Part shown: in pieces, positions 52,701 to 61,500 of the stretch
Numbering within the stretch: the stretch's first letter is position 1
How the letters are laid out: each line of letters begins with the position of its first letter
Origin: a bacterium
Lineage (GTDB): Bacteria; Krumholzibacteriota; Krumholzibacteriia; JACNKJ01
NCBI GenBank assembly: GCA_024231955.1
Contig: JAAEPZ010000764.1
Span: 62,001 to 126,000, forward strand
Reading direction: 5' to 3'
DNA length: 64,000 bases
The notes under the pieces: model-generated
Seen by the model: the letters and a program-made list of their open reading frames with translations, nothing else
What the model was told of the DNA's origin: nothing
The model's database searches: none
Made by a program: the position numbers and the translations under genes

Positions 52701-55700
52701 CGGAGTTACCCGAGAACGTGCACGATTCGAAGGTGAAATCATCGTGACGGATATGGACTGCGCCGCCATCATTGACGGCGTGATTGAACTGGAATGTGCA
52801 CCCGCGCATCTGGGCACCGCCGTAGTAGCCGAAAAACGCGCCGCCATCGGTATTGGCATTGTTGGCGACGAACTGGCACTCGCTGAAGGTGGCCTGGGCG
52901 CCGCCGTCCATATAGATGGCGCCACCGTTGGTGCCGGCGTAGCAGTACTCGAATTTGATGTTGGTAAAGATAGGAGACACTGCACCATTCAGGTAGAGCG
53001 CGCCACCGTTCCCTTTCCAACCGTTTCGGATTGCGAAGTTCTCCAGTTTGGCGCCGCTCCCCTCACCGTTATTGAACAGGAAAGCCCGGTGCGGTATTGA
53101 ACTTGATCCCTCCAGGTCCAGGACACAGTCGTCCCTGTTGCCGCTGACGGAGCGGATGATGATCTCGAGCCCGTTGAAGCTGAGATCCCGGTTGCCGGAA
53201 CCGGTGAAGATGCCGTCACCCAACTCGATGACATCGCCATCCACGCAGGCGTTCATCGCCAGTTGGATGGTGGAGTAATCGCCAGATCCGTCGGGATTGA
53301 CGAGGAAGACAGTTTCGCCGACAGCTCCGCAGCCGACACCGTAGAGACCGATCCGGCTGCAGTCGTTGTTGTCCTTGGCGCAGGGGGAGTCCGAATGCAG
53401 CGTGTAGTCGCCGCCGATCGGATCGCAGAAGCGGGGATCGGAGCTGATGTTGCCGCTTGCGCCGCTCTGCCCGGCGATGGCGCCGACCCAGTCGCCCCCC
53501 GCATTACCCCAGACGTCGCAACATTCCAGTGAAAGTGCGCCGTAGCTGGAGGCGTCGAGGCAGCTCTGATCTGCCGAGTTCCCCGTGAACAGGCAGTTCT
53601 CGATTTCGGCATCGCCGTGCTGCATGAATATCGAAGCGCCGTTGGTCGCGGAGTTGCCCACGAACGTGCTGCGCTTCAGATAGAGGTCTTCGGACATACC
53701 GGCGAAGTGGATCGCGCCTCCGAACGTGTCGTTGGCGGTCAGCTTGTTGGCCGCATTGTCAAGGAAGAGGCAGTCCTCGATGGTCAGCCTGGAATGGTTG
53801 CTGGCGATGGCGCCGCCGTCGCTGTAGTTGGCGCTGTTGCCCTCGAATACCAGCGCTTCGAGCGTCAACTCGACGTTGTCGAGTCCGATGGCGCCGGCGC
53901 TGTCGTCGGTCCAGCCCCCGGTGATCGTGAAATTGGCCAGATGGGAGCCGGCGGCGCTGCCGTTGAGGATCAGGAAGGCCCTGTGCGGGTCTCCGGAGGA
54001 GCCGTTACAATCGATGATGGCGTTGGCGGGATCATCCCCGAGGCCGATCACACTCAGATCGCGTCCCCCGAATTCGATGTCCCTGTTGCCCTCGCCGGTG
54101 TAGGTGCCGCCCGCCAACAGGATGGTGCCGTTGTCGAGCACTCCGTCCACGGCATCCTGGATGGTGGCGAAATGTCCATGCCCATCGGCAAAGACAACGG
54201 TCGACATCGGACGGGAGAGGAATGTGCCGGTGAAGCAGTTGTTGTCCTCGTCGTACTCCTCCGCAACATTGTTGACGTCGGCGCAGATCTCGATCGAATG
54301 ATGCCCCGGAGTGAGGGGGGACCAGGGGCCGCTGCTGACCGTCAACGGGACACCCGGGGTAATGGCCGGAACCGGGATGGTTCCGTAGGAGATACCATCG
54401 ACCTCCAATGAGGCGTGGCTGCTGGGCATCAGCGAGTTGCCGCTGTTATTGAAGGTGATTTCGAAGGTGAGCATCTCCGCTGCAGAAGCCTCGGTCGGAG
54501 TGAACCCGGTCACATGGACCTCCACTCCGTCGGCCTGACGCGCATAGAGAGCCTCGTTGTTAACCTCGGCCGTGCCTGTTGCATTGGTCTCTTCGATGCT
54601 GTCATTGACGTCGGCCCTTGCCGAAACCATGTACGGCCCGGGCACGAGTCCTGCAGTCGAGCAGGTGACGACCACCTCGCCATAGGCCGGTATGATCGGA
54701 GTGGCGATGTCGCCGCAGGGATTCGATTCCATATTCAGTTCGAATGCGGTGAAAGAGGCGGGAGCCTCGGTATTGCCCTGGTTGGCCACGGTTATCTCGA
54801 ACTCGACATCTCGGAAGGGGATGATGACGGCGGGCTCGATCGACATGATCTTCAAATCGATCGTACTGACCACCTGCGTGATCGTGATGGATTCGGTTTT
54901 GGTGTTGTTGCCTTCGTAATCCCCTTCAGGGACAGTGTTGAACGTGTCGACACAGGCGTACACATCGATCTGACCGGCGCCGTAGGGACCGGCGGCACAG
55001 GTCGTGACTTCAACAACACCGCCGTTGGCCGCGATGGCCGGCGTGTACAGATTGGGGCAGAGAAGCGAGCCATCCACGGAGACACTCGTAATGCACGGCT
55101 CGGAATCCACCGACCCGTTGTTGCGCACGAAGACTTTGATGTCGAACGGCGTGCCCTCGGGTACGCTGCCGGGGTTGATATAGGCAATCTCGAGATCCGG
55201 CGCGCCCGTGGTGATCTCGATCTCCTCGATCTGGAAGGTGTAGTCTCCACCGTTGGTGGAGTAGTTTTCGTGGAAGAGAACCAGGGCGTAGGTGCCGCTG
55301 GTGGCCGCGGTAAAATCATAACTCAATGTCATACCCTCGCCGGCCGGGTACTCCTCGATGGCGTCCGCGCGGGACAGCCATCCACCCACACCACCGGTGC
55401 GCAGCAGAGCCGCGCTCACATAGTCGGTCGAGGGGGAATCGTAGCTGAGGTGGAGTCGATAGCTCGTGCCGGCGACAAGGTAAAGATCCCAGACCCTGAA
55501 CAACCCGCAGCCTCCACCGAGACCACCGTAACTCTCATTATATTCAGTGTCCGGAACCGCAGCACCCTGACCGGGATCGTAGTCGGTCAGGTGAGTGCCA
55601 TTATACGGACCACTGGTGTACACCTCGCAAAAGCCCCAATCCTCATCGCCGGACCAGTTCCGGATCAGGAAGTTGGTGGCGTCAGGCAGATTCGAGCTGT

Positions 55701-56013
55701 GAATGGGCGACCCGCTGCCGAACTCGTTATCCCAGGCGCGCAAAAAGGCATCATTGGCCGGTAGCTGTTTCGCCACGGCAACACCCATCCAACCGGTCTG
55801 CTGATGCCAGTACTTGAACATTTGAGGCATGACTGAGGTGCTGTGACAGGGATCCGGGTGCAGTTGCAGCACTCCCTGGGCTTGGACCGTTCCTGACATC
55901 AGGAGCAAGCAGAGAAGCAGGAATCCCGCAAACTTTTGCGTCCGACGGGGACCCCGTACCGCTTTTGTTGAAAGAGTGTTGGCGACAACGTTGATTCCCG
56001 ATTGCGTAAACAC
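49780..56013 (-). CDS. Giant secreted CARDB/beta-helix protein with C-terminal sorting domain
   Basis: 2077 aa from GTG 56013, chosen because CAAGGAGGAGTC lies directly before it and a signal peptide (Arg-rich, L-L-L-C-L-L-L core, V-Q-A-Q-G cleavage) follows; the frame stays open 43 codons upstream. After an N-terminal beta domain come three CARDB-like Ig domains (~250-610, e.g. D-L-E-I-A-Y-I-N-P). Four beta-helix modules follow, each opening D-G-S-G-D-Y-x-T-I-Q-x-A and G-N-R-D-L-x-F or similar, and closing with N-A-G-G-D-W-x-G and N-I-S-x-D-P. The end has V-P-N-P-F-N-P, S-L-A-G-R-L-V-R-N-L and S-G-V-Y-L-Y. A surface or released adhesin/binding protein is likely; no catalytic site is evident. 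Confidence 0.85.
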   Translation of the reverse strand: MFTQSGINVVANTLSTKAVRGPRRTQKFAGFLLLCLLLMSGTVQAQGVLQLHPDPCHSTSVMPQMFKYWHQQTGWMGVAVAKQLPANDAFLRAWDNEFGSGSPIHSSNLPDATNFLIRNWSGDEDWGFCEVYTSGPYNGTHLTDYDPGQGAAVPDTEYNESYGGLGGGCGLFRVWDLYLVAGTSYRLHLSYDSPSTDYVSAALLRTGGVGGWLSRADAIEEYPAGEGMTLSYDFTAATSGTYALVLFHENYSTNGGDYTFQIEEIEITTGAPDLEIAYINPGSVPEGTPFDIKVFVRNNGSVDSEPCITSVSVDGSLLCPNLYTPAIAANGGVVEVTTCAAGPYGAGQIDVYACVDTFNTVPEGDYEGNNTKTESITITQVVSTIDLKIMSIEPAVIIPFRDVEFEITVANQGNTEAPASFTAFELNMESNPCGDIATPIIPAYGEVVVTCSTAGLVPGPYMVSARADVNDSIEETNATGTAEVNNEALYARQADGVEVHVTGFTPTEASAAEMLTFEITFNNSGNSLMPSSHASLEVDGISYGTIPVPAITPGVPLTVSSGPWSPLTPGHHSIEICADVNNVAEEYDEDNNCFTGTFLSRPMSTVVFADGHGHFATIQDAVDGVLDNGTILLAGGTYTGEGNRDIEFGGRDLSVIGLGDDPANAIIDCNGSSGDPHRAFLILNGSAAGSHLANFTITGGWTDDSAGAIGLDNVELTLEALVFEGNSANYSDGGAIASNHSRLTIEDCLFLDNAANKLTANDTFGGAIHFAGMSEDLYLKRSTFVGNSATNGASIFMQHGDAEIENCLFTGNSADQSCLDASSYGALSLECCDVWGNAGGDWVGAIAGQSGASGNISSDPRFCDPIGGDYTLHSDSPCAKDNNDCSRIGLYGVGCGAVGETVFLVNPDGSGDYSTIQLAMNACVDGDVIELGDGIFTGSGNRDLSFNGLEIIIRSVSGNRDDCVLDLEGSSSIPHRAFLFNNGEGSGAKLENFAIRNGWKGNGGALYLNGAVSPIFTNIKFEYCYAGTNGGAIYMDGGAQATFSECQFVANNANTDGGAFFGYYGGAQMRGCTFQFNHAVNDGGAVHIRHDDFTFESCTFSGNSAGNRGGSVYGYALSIASLFQECLFNNCSATNAGGALWVTNGYLNLFGCTLHENQAPEGGGVNVRNNVTYSLDHCLITSCWVGEGVYSEPGSNPDIECTNIWNNAGGDWIGDIASYAGVSGNLSVDPMYCNPGTLDFHLNLLSPCNGDINPCGQQGAFGIGCGIRTHLLEADGSGDYPTIQAAINACGWGDTIQLADGVYTGDGNRDLGFNFTSIYLRSASGNPEACIIDCNAGETDQHRGFTLGSSAECPQVTIEGITVRNAWKNYGGAMRIVGALPSITNCIFRDNISNNGAAIAMTSGSGPVITDCRFFDNSASNAGGALHCMSGAAPQVSDCVIENNYGHYGAGAVYVYAPAAPVFTDCIITGNSSNSMGGAVHCQYSGAEPVFTNCTFDSNHSPQGGVAYCRNEGNATFIRSILANSTEGSASVCVNSGSVSLEDSDVWNNSGGDWTGCLAGLEGEDGNFSADPLYCGPGLYTLHGESPCAPANSPGHELVGAGQVECSVLYVVKPDGSGDFPTIQAALDGTGDGDVIELADGVFRGTGNRDLLASGAAVSIRSQSGNAETCIIDCEGTAEDQHRGIKFYLGETSTTEFSDITIRNAYAWFAGGMFCEHESSPTIRGCIFEDNIVDSRGAAIAVHNASAPLIIDCIFRDNHASSDGGAIRCYFGYPTIENCIFTGNTTDNRGGAVMIYNYSFVTIRDCWFEDNHSAVGGGALHIEQGSTLKLYSATIANNTSAGTCGGISVIDSEYIKLYDSTVYGNTGVNACGVYVDGTPAQAEGMLFAFGNRAPAFECVNSGTATLTCCDIYGNAGGDWTGSIAGQYGVAGNISANPYFCDAHVGDFTIDTNSVCLAANNDCSEQIGAYGEGCSSVGVEDETAPTVSYLMPNVPNPFNPTTVISFGLAGDSQVDLRVFSLAGRLVRNLTQGRHFTAGHHSIIWDGCTDEGRRLASGVYLYRLQTADFRETRKMIMIK
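50080..54200 (-). repeat. Four beta-helix modules of about 1 kb
   Basis: Module starts (read on the minus strand) lie near 54200, 53310, 52200 and 51175. The opening segment is close to identical at DNA level in the last two (around 52160-52200 and 51140-51180), which suggests recent duplication or gene conversion. Confidence 0.8.
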
Positions 56014-56312
56014 GACTCCTCCTTGGCTGATTATCAAGCACGGCCTGGCCATTGTAGCCTGGTTCAGGTAGAGACGGGACTTTCGCTCGGTGATCACGAA
56101 AAATGTTTGCGGGTTGGGAGAATACCGGCGGTTATCGGGCAATCCATCCGTTCGTCTGGATTTTGAAGTCCGGCAAAGGGGCGGGAATCTTTCCGGTGCT
56201 TGAATCGCGGCCGGATATCCATTACCGAAAAACTTCCGACGGCAGCAGTGGTGTGGTATGCTCCTATCTGGAGCGTTCGGATCACTTTTTTCATGATTAC
56301 GGTGTGTAACCC

Positions 56313-56921
56313 ATGTCCAAGTTCATCAAGGGATCAGCCAGCGAACAGGTATCGGATCTGGCTCTGCTCGAGATAATACGCAGCAATCCTGCACAACCGG
56401 CAGGCGACAGAGCTGTATCCCAACTCTTCGCACGTTATCAACGCAAGATCTACCTCTGGTGTTTTCGCTATGTAGGGGATCATGAGCATGCGCTGGAAAT
56501 GACGCAGGAGGTTCTGATGCGGGCCTATCGGAAACTTGATCTGTTTCGGGAACGATCGAGTTTCGGCACCTGGCTCTTTGTCGTGACCCGCAACATTTGC
56601 CTTAGCGAGATGAAACGCAACCGCCTGCCGCAGGCTGATGTCGATCTTCAGGAGTTGCATGATCCCCGGGCCAATCCCGAGGAGGATCTCCTGAGCAAAC
56701 TGGGTGAGGAGAGATTACTGCGTATAATACGCGATTACTTGAAGCCCGTTGAACAGCAGGCGATCTGGCTTCGCTGTGTGGAGATGATGCCTGTGGATGA
56801 GATCACGAGGATTCTGGGTATAACCGACAGCTCGGGGGCGCGCAGCATGCTTCAGAATACACGACGCAAACTTCGCGCTGCGGTTGACCGCTTCGAGCGT
56901 TTCGAAAGGAGAGGGCAATAG
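56313..56921 (+). CDS. ECF-type RNA polymerase sigma factor
   Basis: 202 aa. Region 2 (L-F-A-R-Y-Q-R-K-I-Y-L-W-C-F-R-Y-V-G-D and A-L-E-M-T-Q-E-V-L-M-R-A-Y) and region 4 (Q-Q-A-I-W-L-R-C-V-E-M-M, I-T-R-I-L-G-I-T-D-S-S-G) are present and region 3 is missing, as in ECF factors. It is read away from the giant beta-helix gene across a 299-base gap, and its stop overlaps the next gene, which encodes a likely anti-sigma factor. The ribosome site is weak. I see no clear copy of an ECF promoter to call autoregulation. Confidence 0.88.
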   Translation: MSKFIKGSASEQVSDLALLEIIRSNPAQPAGDRAVSQLFARYQRKIYLWCFRYVGDHEHALEMTQEVLMRAYRKLDLFRERSSFGTWLFVVTRNICLSEMKRNRLPQADVDLQELHDPRANPEEDLLSKLGEERLLRIIRDYLKPVEQQAIWLRCVEMMPVDEITRILGITDSSGARSMLQNTRRKLRAAVDRFERFERRGQ

Positions 56922-57622
56922 TGGCAGGATGTCTTAGTATTGAAGAGATCGAACGAGCACTGACGGCTCTCGATGATGATCCTCATCGTCTGCATCTGGA
57001 GGAGTGCCCCCGTTGCGCTGCTCTGGCCGCAGAATTGAGGGTCTTTTTGGACTCCGATGACTCACACGATACCGATTTGCCGCCGGGTTCCAATACTGAT
57101 GATGCCGATGCGCGGCTGAGCAGTTTCGTCGCTGGCGAGATTCTGGCCGGACGATCACAGGAGATCGAAAAGGGGGAGACCACCCGCAACCGTTTTAGTC
57201 TCAGCAACGTTGCGCGGCTGAGTGACAGGCGAACGGGTGCGCTCCTGGTTGCGGCAGTTCTGCTGTTGCTGGTATTCGGGTTCTATCAGATTAGGGAACA
57301 CTGGGGGACGTCATCCGACAGAGTTATGCGTGGTGAGGATGAAATGGCCGACTATGGCCTTTTGCTTGAGGTCAAGCCCGATGGCAGCTGCAGCTTCAGC
57401 TGGCATGAGGTCACCGGCGCCCAAAGCTACCTGTTGCTGGTCTATGCGGAGGATCTGAGCGAATTGGGGCGCTACAACTGTGGCAACGTCACGAACATTG
57501 GTTTCGAATCCGCCGGGGAGATCCTGCCCGAGGGGGCGGCTTTCTGGCGCATCATTGGAATCCTGCCCGGCAGTGCGCAGGTTCCTTCAAAGCTGACTCC
57601 GGTTGCGGCGACACTCGACTAG
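56921..57622 (+). CDS. Probable membrane anti-sigma factor
   Basis: 233 aa. The cytoplasmic N-terminus has H25-L-E-E-C29-P-R-C32, the H-x3-C-x2-C zinc motif of anti-sigma (zf-HC2/ZAS-type) domains. One membrane helix lies at ~104-123 (G-A-L-L-V-A-A-V-L-L-L-L-V-F). The outer ~100 residues form a single beta domain that resembles a fibronectin III/Ig sheet (C-S-F-S-W-H-E-V-T-G-A-Q-S-Y-L-L-L-V). The GTG start overlaps the sigma stop, the standard sigma/anti-sigma coupling. The outer domain could sense an envelope signal; the ligand is unknown. Confidence 0.78.
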   Translation: MAGCLSIEEIERALTALDDDPHRLHLEECPRCAALAAELRVFLDSDDSHDTDLPPGSNTDDADARLSSFVAGEILAGRSQEIEKGETTRNRFSLSNVARLSDRRTGALLVAAVLLLLVFGFYQIREHWGTSSDRVMRGEDEMADYGLLLEVKPDGSCSFSWHEVTGAQSYLLLVYAEDLSELGRYNCGNVTNIGFESAGEILPEGAAFWRIIGILPGSAQVPSKLTPVAATLD

Positions 57623-57668
57623 AGGATTGGCGATCCGGGAGTTTGTCCGCAGTGTGGTGTGAAAAAGT

Positions 57669-57700
57669 AAAAACCCGCTTCCGGAGAAGCGGGTTTTTTT
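57669..57700. terminator. Bidirectional terminator between convergent genes
   Basis: AAAAACCCGCTTC and its complement with a CGGA loop; A-run on one side, seven Ts on the other. Confidence 0.9.
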
Positions 57701-57720
57701 ATGCATATCGATCAGTACTG

Positions 57721-58296
57721 CTAGTAGAGAGCTTTGATCGAACTCCAGCTGACCTCTTTGGCGGCAACATTTTCCATGCACTCACACAGATCAAGATTTG
57801 TGCAGTTGAATGTGAACCGTGAAGTACCGACATTATGCAGGTCATAGTTGCCGTCGACAACCTGTCTGTACCCGTAGTCGATGGTGGGCATGATGTTCAT
57901 CACCAGGTAGTCATTGATATAGTCGGGCTGGAAGGCAATGATATCAATGGTGCCGAGTATCGCGACCGGTCCTGTGAGCGGTGTCGGGAAGGACAGAGCA
58001 ACACTGTGATCAACAAAATGGGTGATAACGAGGTTGGTGTTCCAATGATATGTCGCCATACCTTTGGAGGTGTCCAGCGAGTTAACTGCGTTGTCGATAC
58101 GGAATTCCGCAGCCCGGAGAACCGGAATCGTTTCGTCCAGATGAGCGATGATGTACAGCGTAACGGGGGATGCCAGTTCGACATCGATGTTACAAACTGT
58201 GCCCTCGGCATCGGCATAGATTCCGAAATAGGTGTCGCCCATAGCGGCCGTACTGAAGAGACTCAACATTAGAAAAGCAATAAACAGTTGTTTCAT
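57721..58296 (-). CDS. Small secreted protein, paralogue of the one at 29514-30104
   Basis: 191 aa. Signal peptide residues 1-20 (K-Q-L-F-I-A-F-L-M-L-S-L-F, A-M-G cleavage). The mature part begins Y-F-G-I-Y-A-D-A-E-G-T-V-C, has R-A-A-E-F-R-I-D-N and V-A-I-L-G-T-I-D-I strands and V-V-D-G-N-Y-D-L-H, and ends S-W-S-S-I-K-A-L-Y. Length, domain order and both ends match the protein at 29514 although overall identity looks low. AGAGGAG precedes the ATG. GC content is lower than in the housekeeping genes. Lies between the anti-sigma gene and a tricorn-like protease; no function can be given. Confidence 0.75.
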   Translation of the reverse strand: MKQLFIAFLMLSLFSTAAMGDTYFGIYADAEGTVCNIDVELASPVTLYIIAHLDETIPVLRAAEFRIDNAVNSLDTSKGMATYHWNTNLVITHFVDHSVALSFPTPLTGPVAILGTIDIIAFQPDYINDYLVMNIMPTIDYGYRQVVDGNYDLHNVGTSRFTFNCTNLDLCECMENVAAKEVSWSSIKALY

Positions 58297-58502
58297 TATG
58301 CACTCCTCTTGCTGTTTGCATGCATGATTGTTTGAAAAGTGTGGTTCTTGAAACGTGCCTTGAAGATCAATTGGAAGCGATGCGAAATCATAGTCCCCGA
58401 CGATCCCTTATTAGCCCATCTTCATTTACGGTGTTTGGAGAACCGAAACCCAAGACAGCAATTGATAAGCCAGACATGACGACAATTGGGTTTTAAGGAA
58501 AA

Positions 58503-58526
58503 AGCCCACTCCGGAGGAGTGGGCTC
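58503..58526 (-). terminator. Terminator of the tricorn-like gene
   Basis: AGCCCACTCC and GGAGTGGGCT-type arms form a hairpin; on the minus strand it is followed by TTTTTCC. Confidence 0.8.
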
Positions 58527-58567
58527 AAAGCAATCAAATCAGGTAACGTCTCTCGACAGACGAGGAT

Positions 58568-61500
58568 TTACCTCTCCATGCGGTTGTAGTACTCACGCGT
58601 GTTGGGTGTTGCGTCCTTGGGCGTGGGTTTGAGCGGAGGATGCTCCTTGTGCAGCCTGAGAAGCTCCTCGATACCGCGATCAAGCTGGCTGTCGATACCC
58701 TTGGCCTCCTCCTGAGGAAGGTTCACGACCTCGATGTCCGGATCGACGCCATGGTTCTCAAGATCCCAGCCAAGCACATTGTCCCACCAGGCATAGTGGG
58801 GGTAAGTGATCATACCGAAATCAACGGTCGGATCGGCAGAGTCAATACCGACCACGCCACCCCAGGAACGCTGACCAATGATGGGCGCCAGCTTCTCCAG
58901 TTTGACGGCATGGGGGAATATGTCCCCGTCACTACCGGCCTCCTCATTCAACAGAACAACGAAGGGTCCATTCAGAGTGGCGTAGGGGTAGGTGCTCAAG
59001 TTGCCGTTACCGGTAATGTCCCAAGCTGTAATGGGGCGGCGCAGACGTTCCAGGATCAGCTGCGAAGTGTTTCCGCCGCCGTTCCAACGCACGTCGATGA
59101 CCAAGCCCTCTTTGTCCAACTGGGGATAGAACCAGGTATTGAAGGCAACCATGCCGGCATAGCTCATGTTGGGAATATGGATATAGCCCATCTTCCCTTC
59201 AGTCTTCTCGAGCACATACTCACGATTGCGCCGCACCCAGTCGTGGTAGCGCAAACTGTTGTCGATGCCCAGAGGCTGAACGATGATGTCCCGGCGATTA
59301 TCCTCGCCTGCAGCATCGTCGGCTACGGTGATCATCACTTCGTTGTTGGCCTGATTCTCGAAATTGGCGCAGAAGGGCCGCTTCTCGTACAGCGGGCGTC
59401 CGTTGACGGCCACTACATACTGCCCCTCGTTGATATTGAGTCCGGGCACCAGGAGAGGCGAGAATACGTTGTCGGCATCCTCACCACGATAGATGCGATC
59501 CAGGCGGAAGGCGGAACCCTCGCGCGTTACATCAACGCCAAGCAGGCCGGTGCCGATGCCGTTGACGCGAGCATTGGCATCTCCGCCACTGACATAGGTG
59601 TGCCCCATGTTCAACTCGCTGATCAACTCACCGATCAGATCGTTGAGCTCATCGTGATTGGAGATCAAAGGCAGCAGGTCTCTGTACTGTTTGCCGATGG
59701 CTTTCCAGTCCAGACCGCACATGTCCTTGTCCCAGAACCGATCTCGGGCGCGACGCCAGACGAAGTCGAATATCGCGGCCCACTCCTCCGTGGGATCCAG
59801 TTCGAGAACGATGTTGCCCAGAGATACCTGGCTATCGAACAATCCGGGTCCCGGAGGAGCCATAGTGCCGACAACATAGATACTGCCGTTTGAGAAGATG
59901 GCAATCTTGTTGGCGGCGGGAGCCAGGTCATAGCCGTTGACATCACCGACGAAAACACTTGCCTCTTCGCCACCGATGTCGAAGCACATCAGCGCTGTCG
60001 GGGAGCCGTCTTCGCTGCGGCCGGAAATCTCATAGCTGAAGTAGAACAGCTTACCGGAGACAGCGCCGAGTCCATCATAGGAACCATTTGAGGTGGGTAG
60101 CTCAATTACACGGGACATCAGACCCGCGAAGTCGATTTCGACCGGAGTCAGCGCATCCTCGTCCTCATCCTCTTCATCGGTTTCGGCGTCAGCGTTTTCC
60201 TCATCGCCTTCACCTTCGGTCTCTTCGGCTTCAACCTCATCACCCTCAGCCTCTTCGCCATCAGTTTCTTCAGCCTCCTCTTCATCCTCTTCGAGGGGCG
60301 GGATGCCGGCTGTATCCAGGAAGGGGTTCTCGCCATCCTCCTGCAGAAGCATCATGTACAACTGAGTGTTTTGCTTCTCGATCAGATTGTAATCGCGATT
60401 GCCGTAGTAGGGATTAAGGAAACGATCACTGGCAAAGTAAAGATACTTGCCGTCGGGGTCCCAGGTGGGGGACCGATCATCGGTATTATTGCTGGTGATC
60501 TGGTGGATCTCCTGCTCATCCGTATCATAGATGTAGATCGTACCGAAGTTGTTGTCGCCATACTTGTTGTAGGCTAACCAGCGCCCATCGGGGCTCCATT
60601 CGAAATCACGGATCGATCTCTGTGTACCGCGATCGATGGCCTCTATCTTGCCGTCTTCGTTCACGATGCAGAGCTCCTGGTTGTTATTGCAATAGGCGAT
60701 CCATTCGCCGTCGGGCGCCCAGGAGGGGCTGTACAGGTAGCCCTCTCGCACCGGGGCAAGCTCGGTCTCCACTTTGCCACGCCCCCAGGCGTCGGCGCTG
60801 TAGTATCCCTCTTCGCCACTGTGGTCACTGAGGTAGAGAACGCGGTCGCCGTCAGGGTGATAGGTGACATAGCGCTCTCTCGCACCGGTCCCCTCGGTGA
60901 TCGGCAGTGTGACGCCATCTTCCACGGGAACCGAGAAGATCTCGCCGCGCGTGACGACTGCAACCCTCTCACCATCGGGTGAGAGCGCCCCGTTTGTCAT
61001 CCAGCGATTGGGATTTGCGAACCGTTCGCGTGTCTGAATCCGGTCAGTAGGCAATTCAATCTCGATGACCTTGCTGGAGCGGGACTGGGGATCGAAGACT
61101 TTGATGCCGCCGGCCAGCATGTAGGTGATTCTCCCGTCCTCGCCCATTGCGGGGAAACGGACATCCCACTTGCCCTCATCGGTGAGACGTTTCGGGTGGG
61201 AACCGTCAGCGTCCATCTTCCAGATATTGTAGGTGCCGCCCTTGTCGCACAGGTAGAAGATATCGCCCTTGTGCCACATGGGGAAAGCGCTGGTGCCGTC
61301 GAAGTCGGTGACCTCCCGATAATCCTCTTTGGTCGGATCGCCGACCCAGATGGTTTCGTGGCTTCCGCCGCGATACCTTTTCCAGGTGGCTCTTTCCCTC
61401 ATCGTCCGGGAGAATGCGTATTGGCCGGACTCGTTGTCGATGTCGATCCGACCTGCGCGACCCAAGGGCAGCTTTTCGACGCTGCCGCCGGCGACCGGCA

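Noticed and set aside
54415..55764. 449-codon open frame on the plus strand opposite the CARDB part of the giant gene
   Set aside because: Composition mirrors the minus-strand gene; no ribosome site or family motif.
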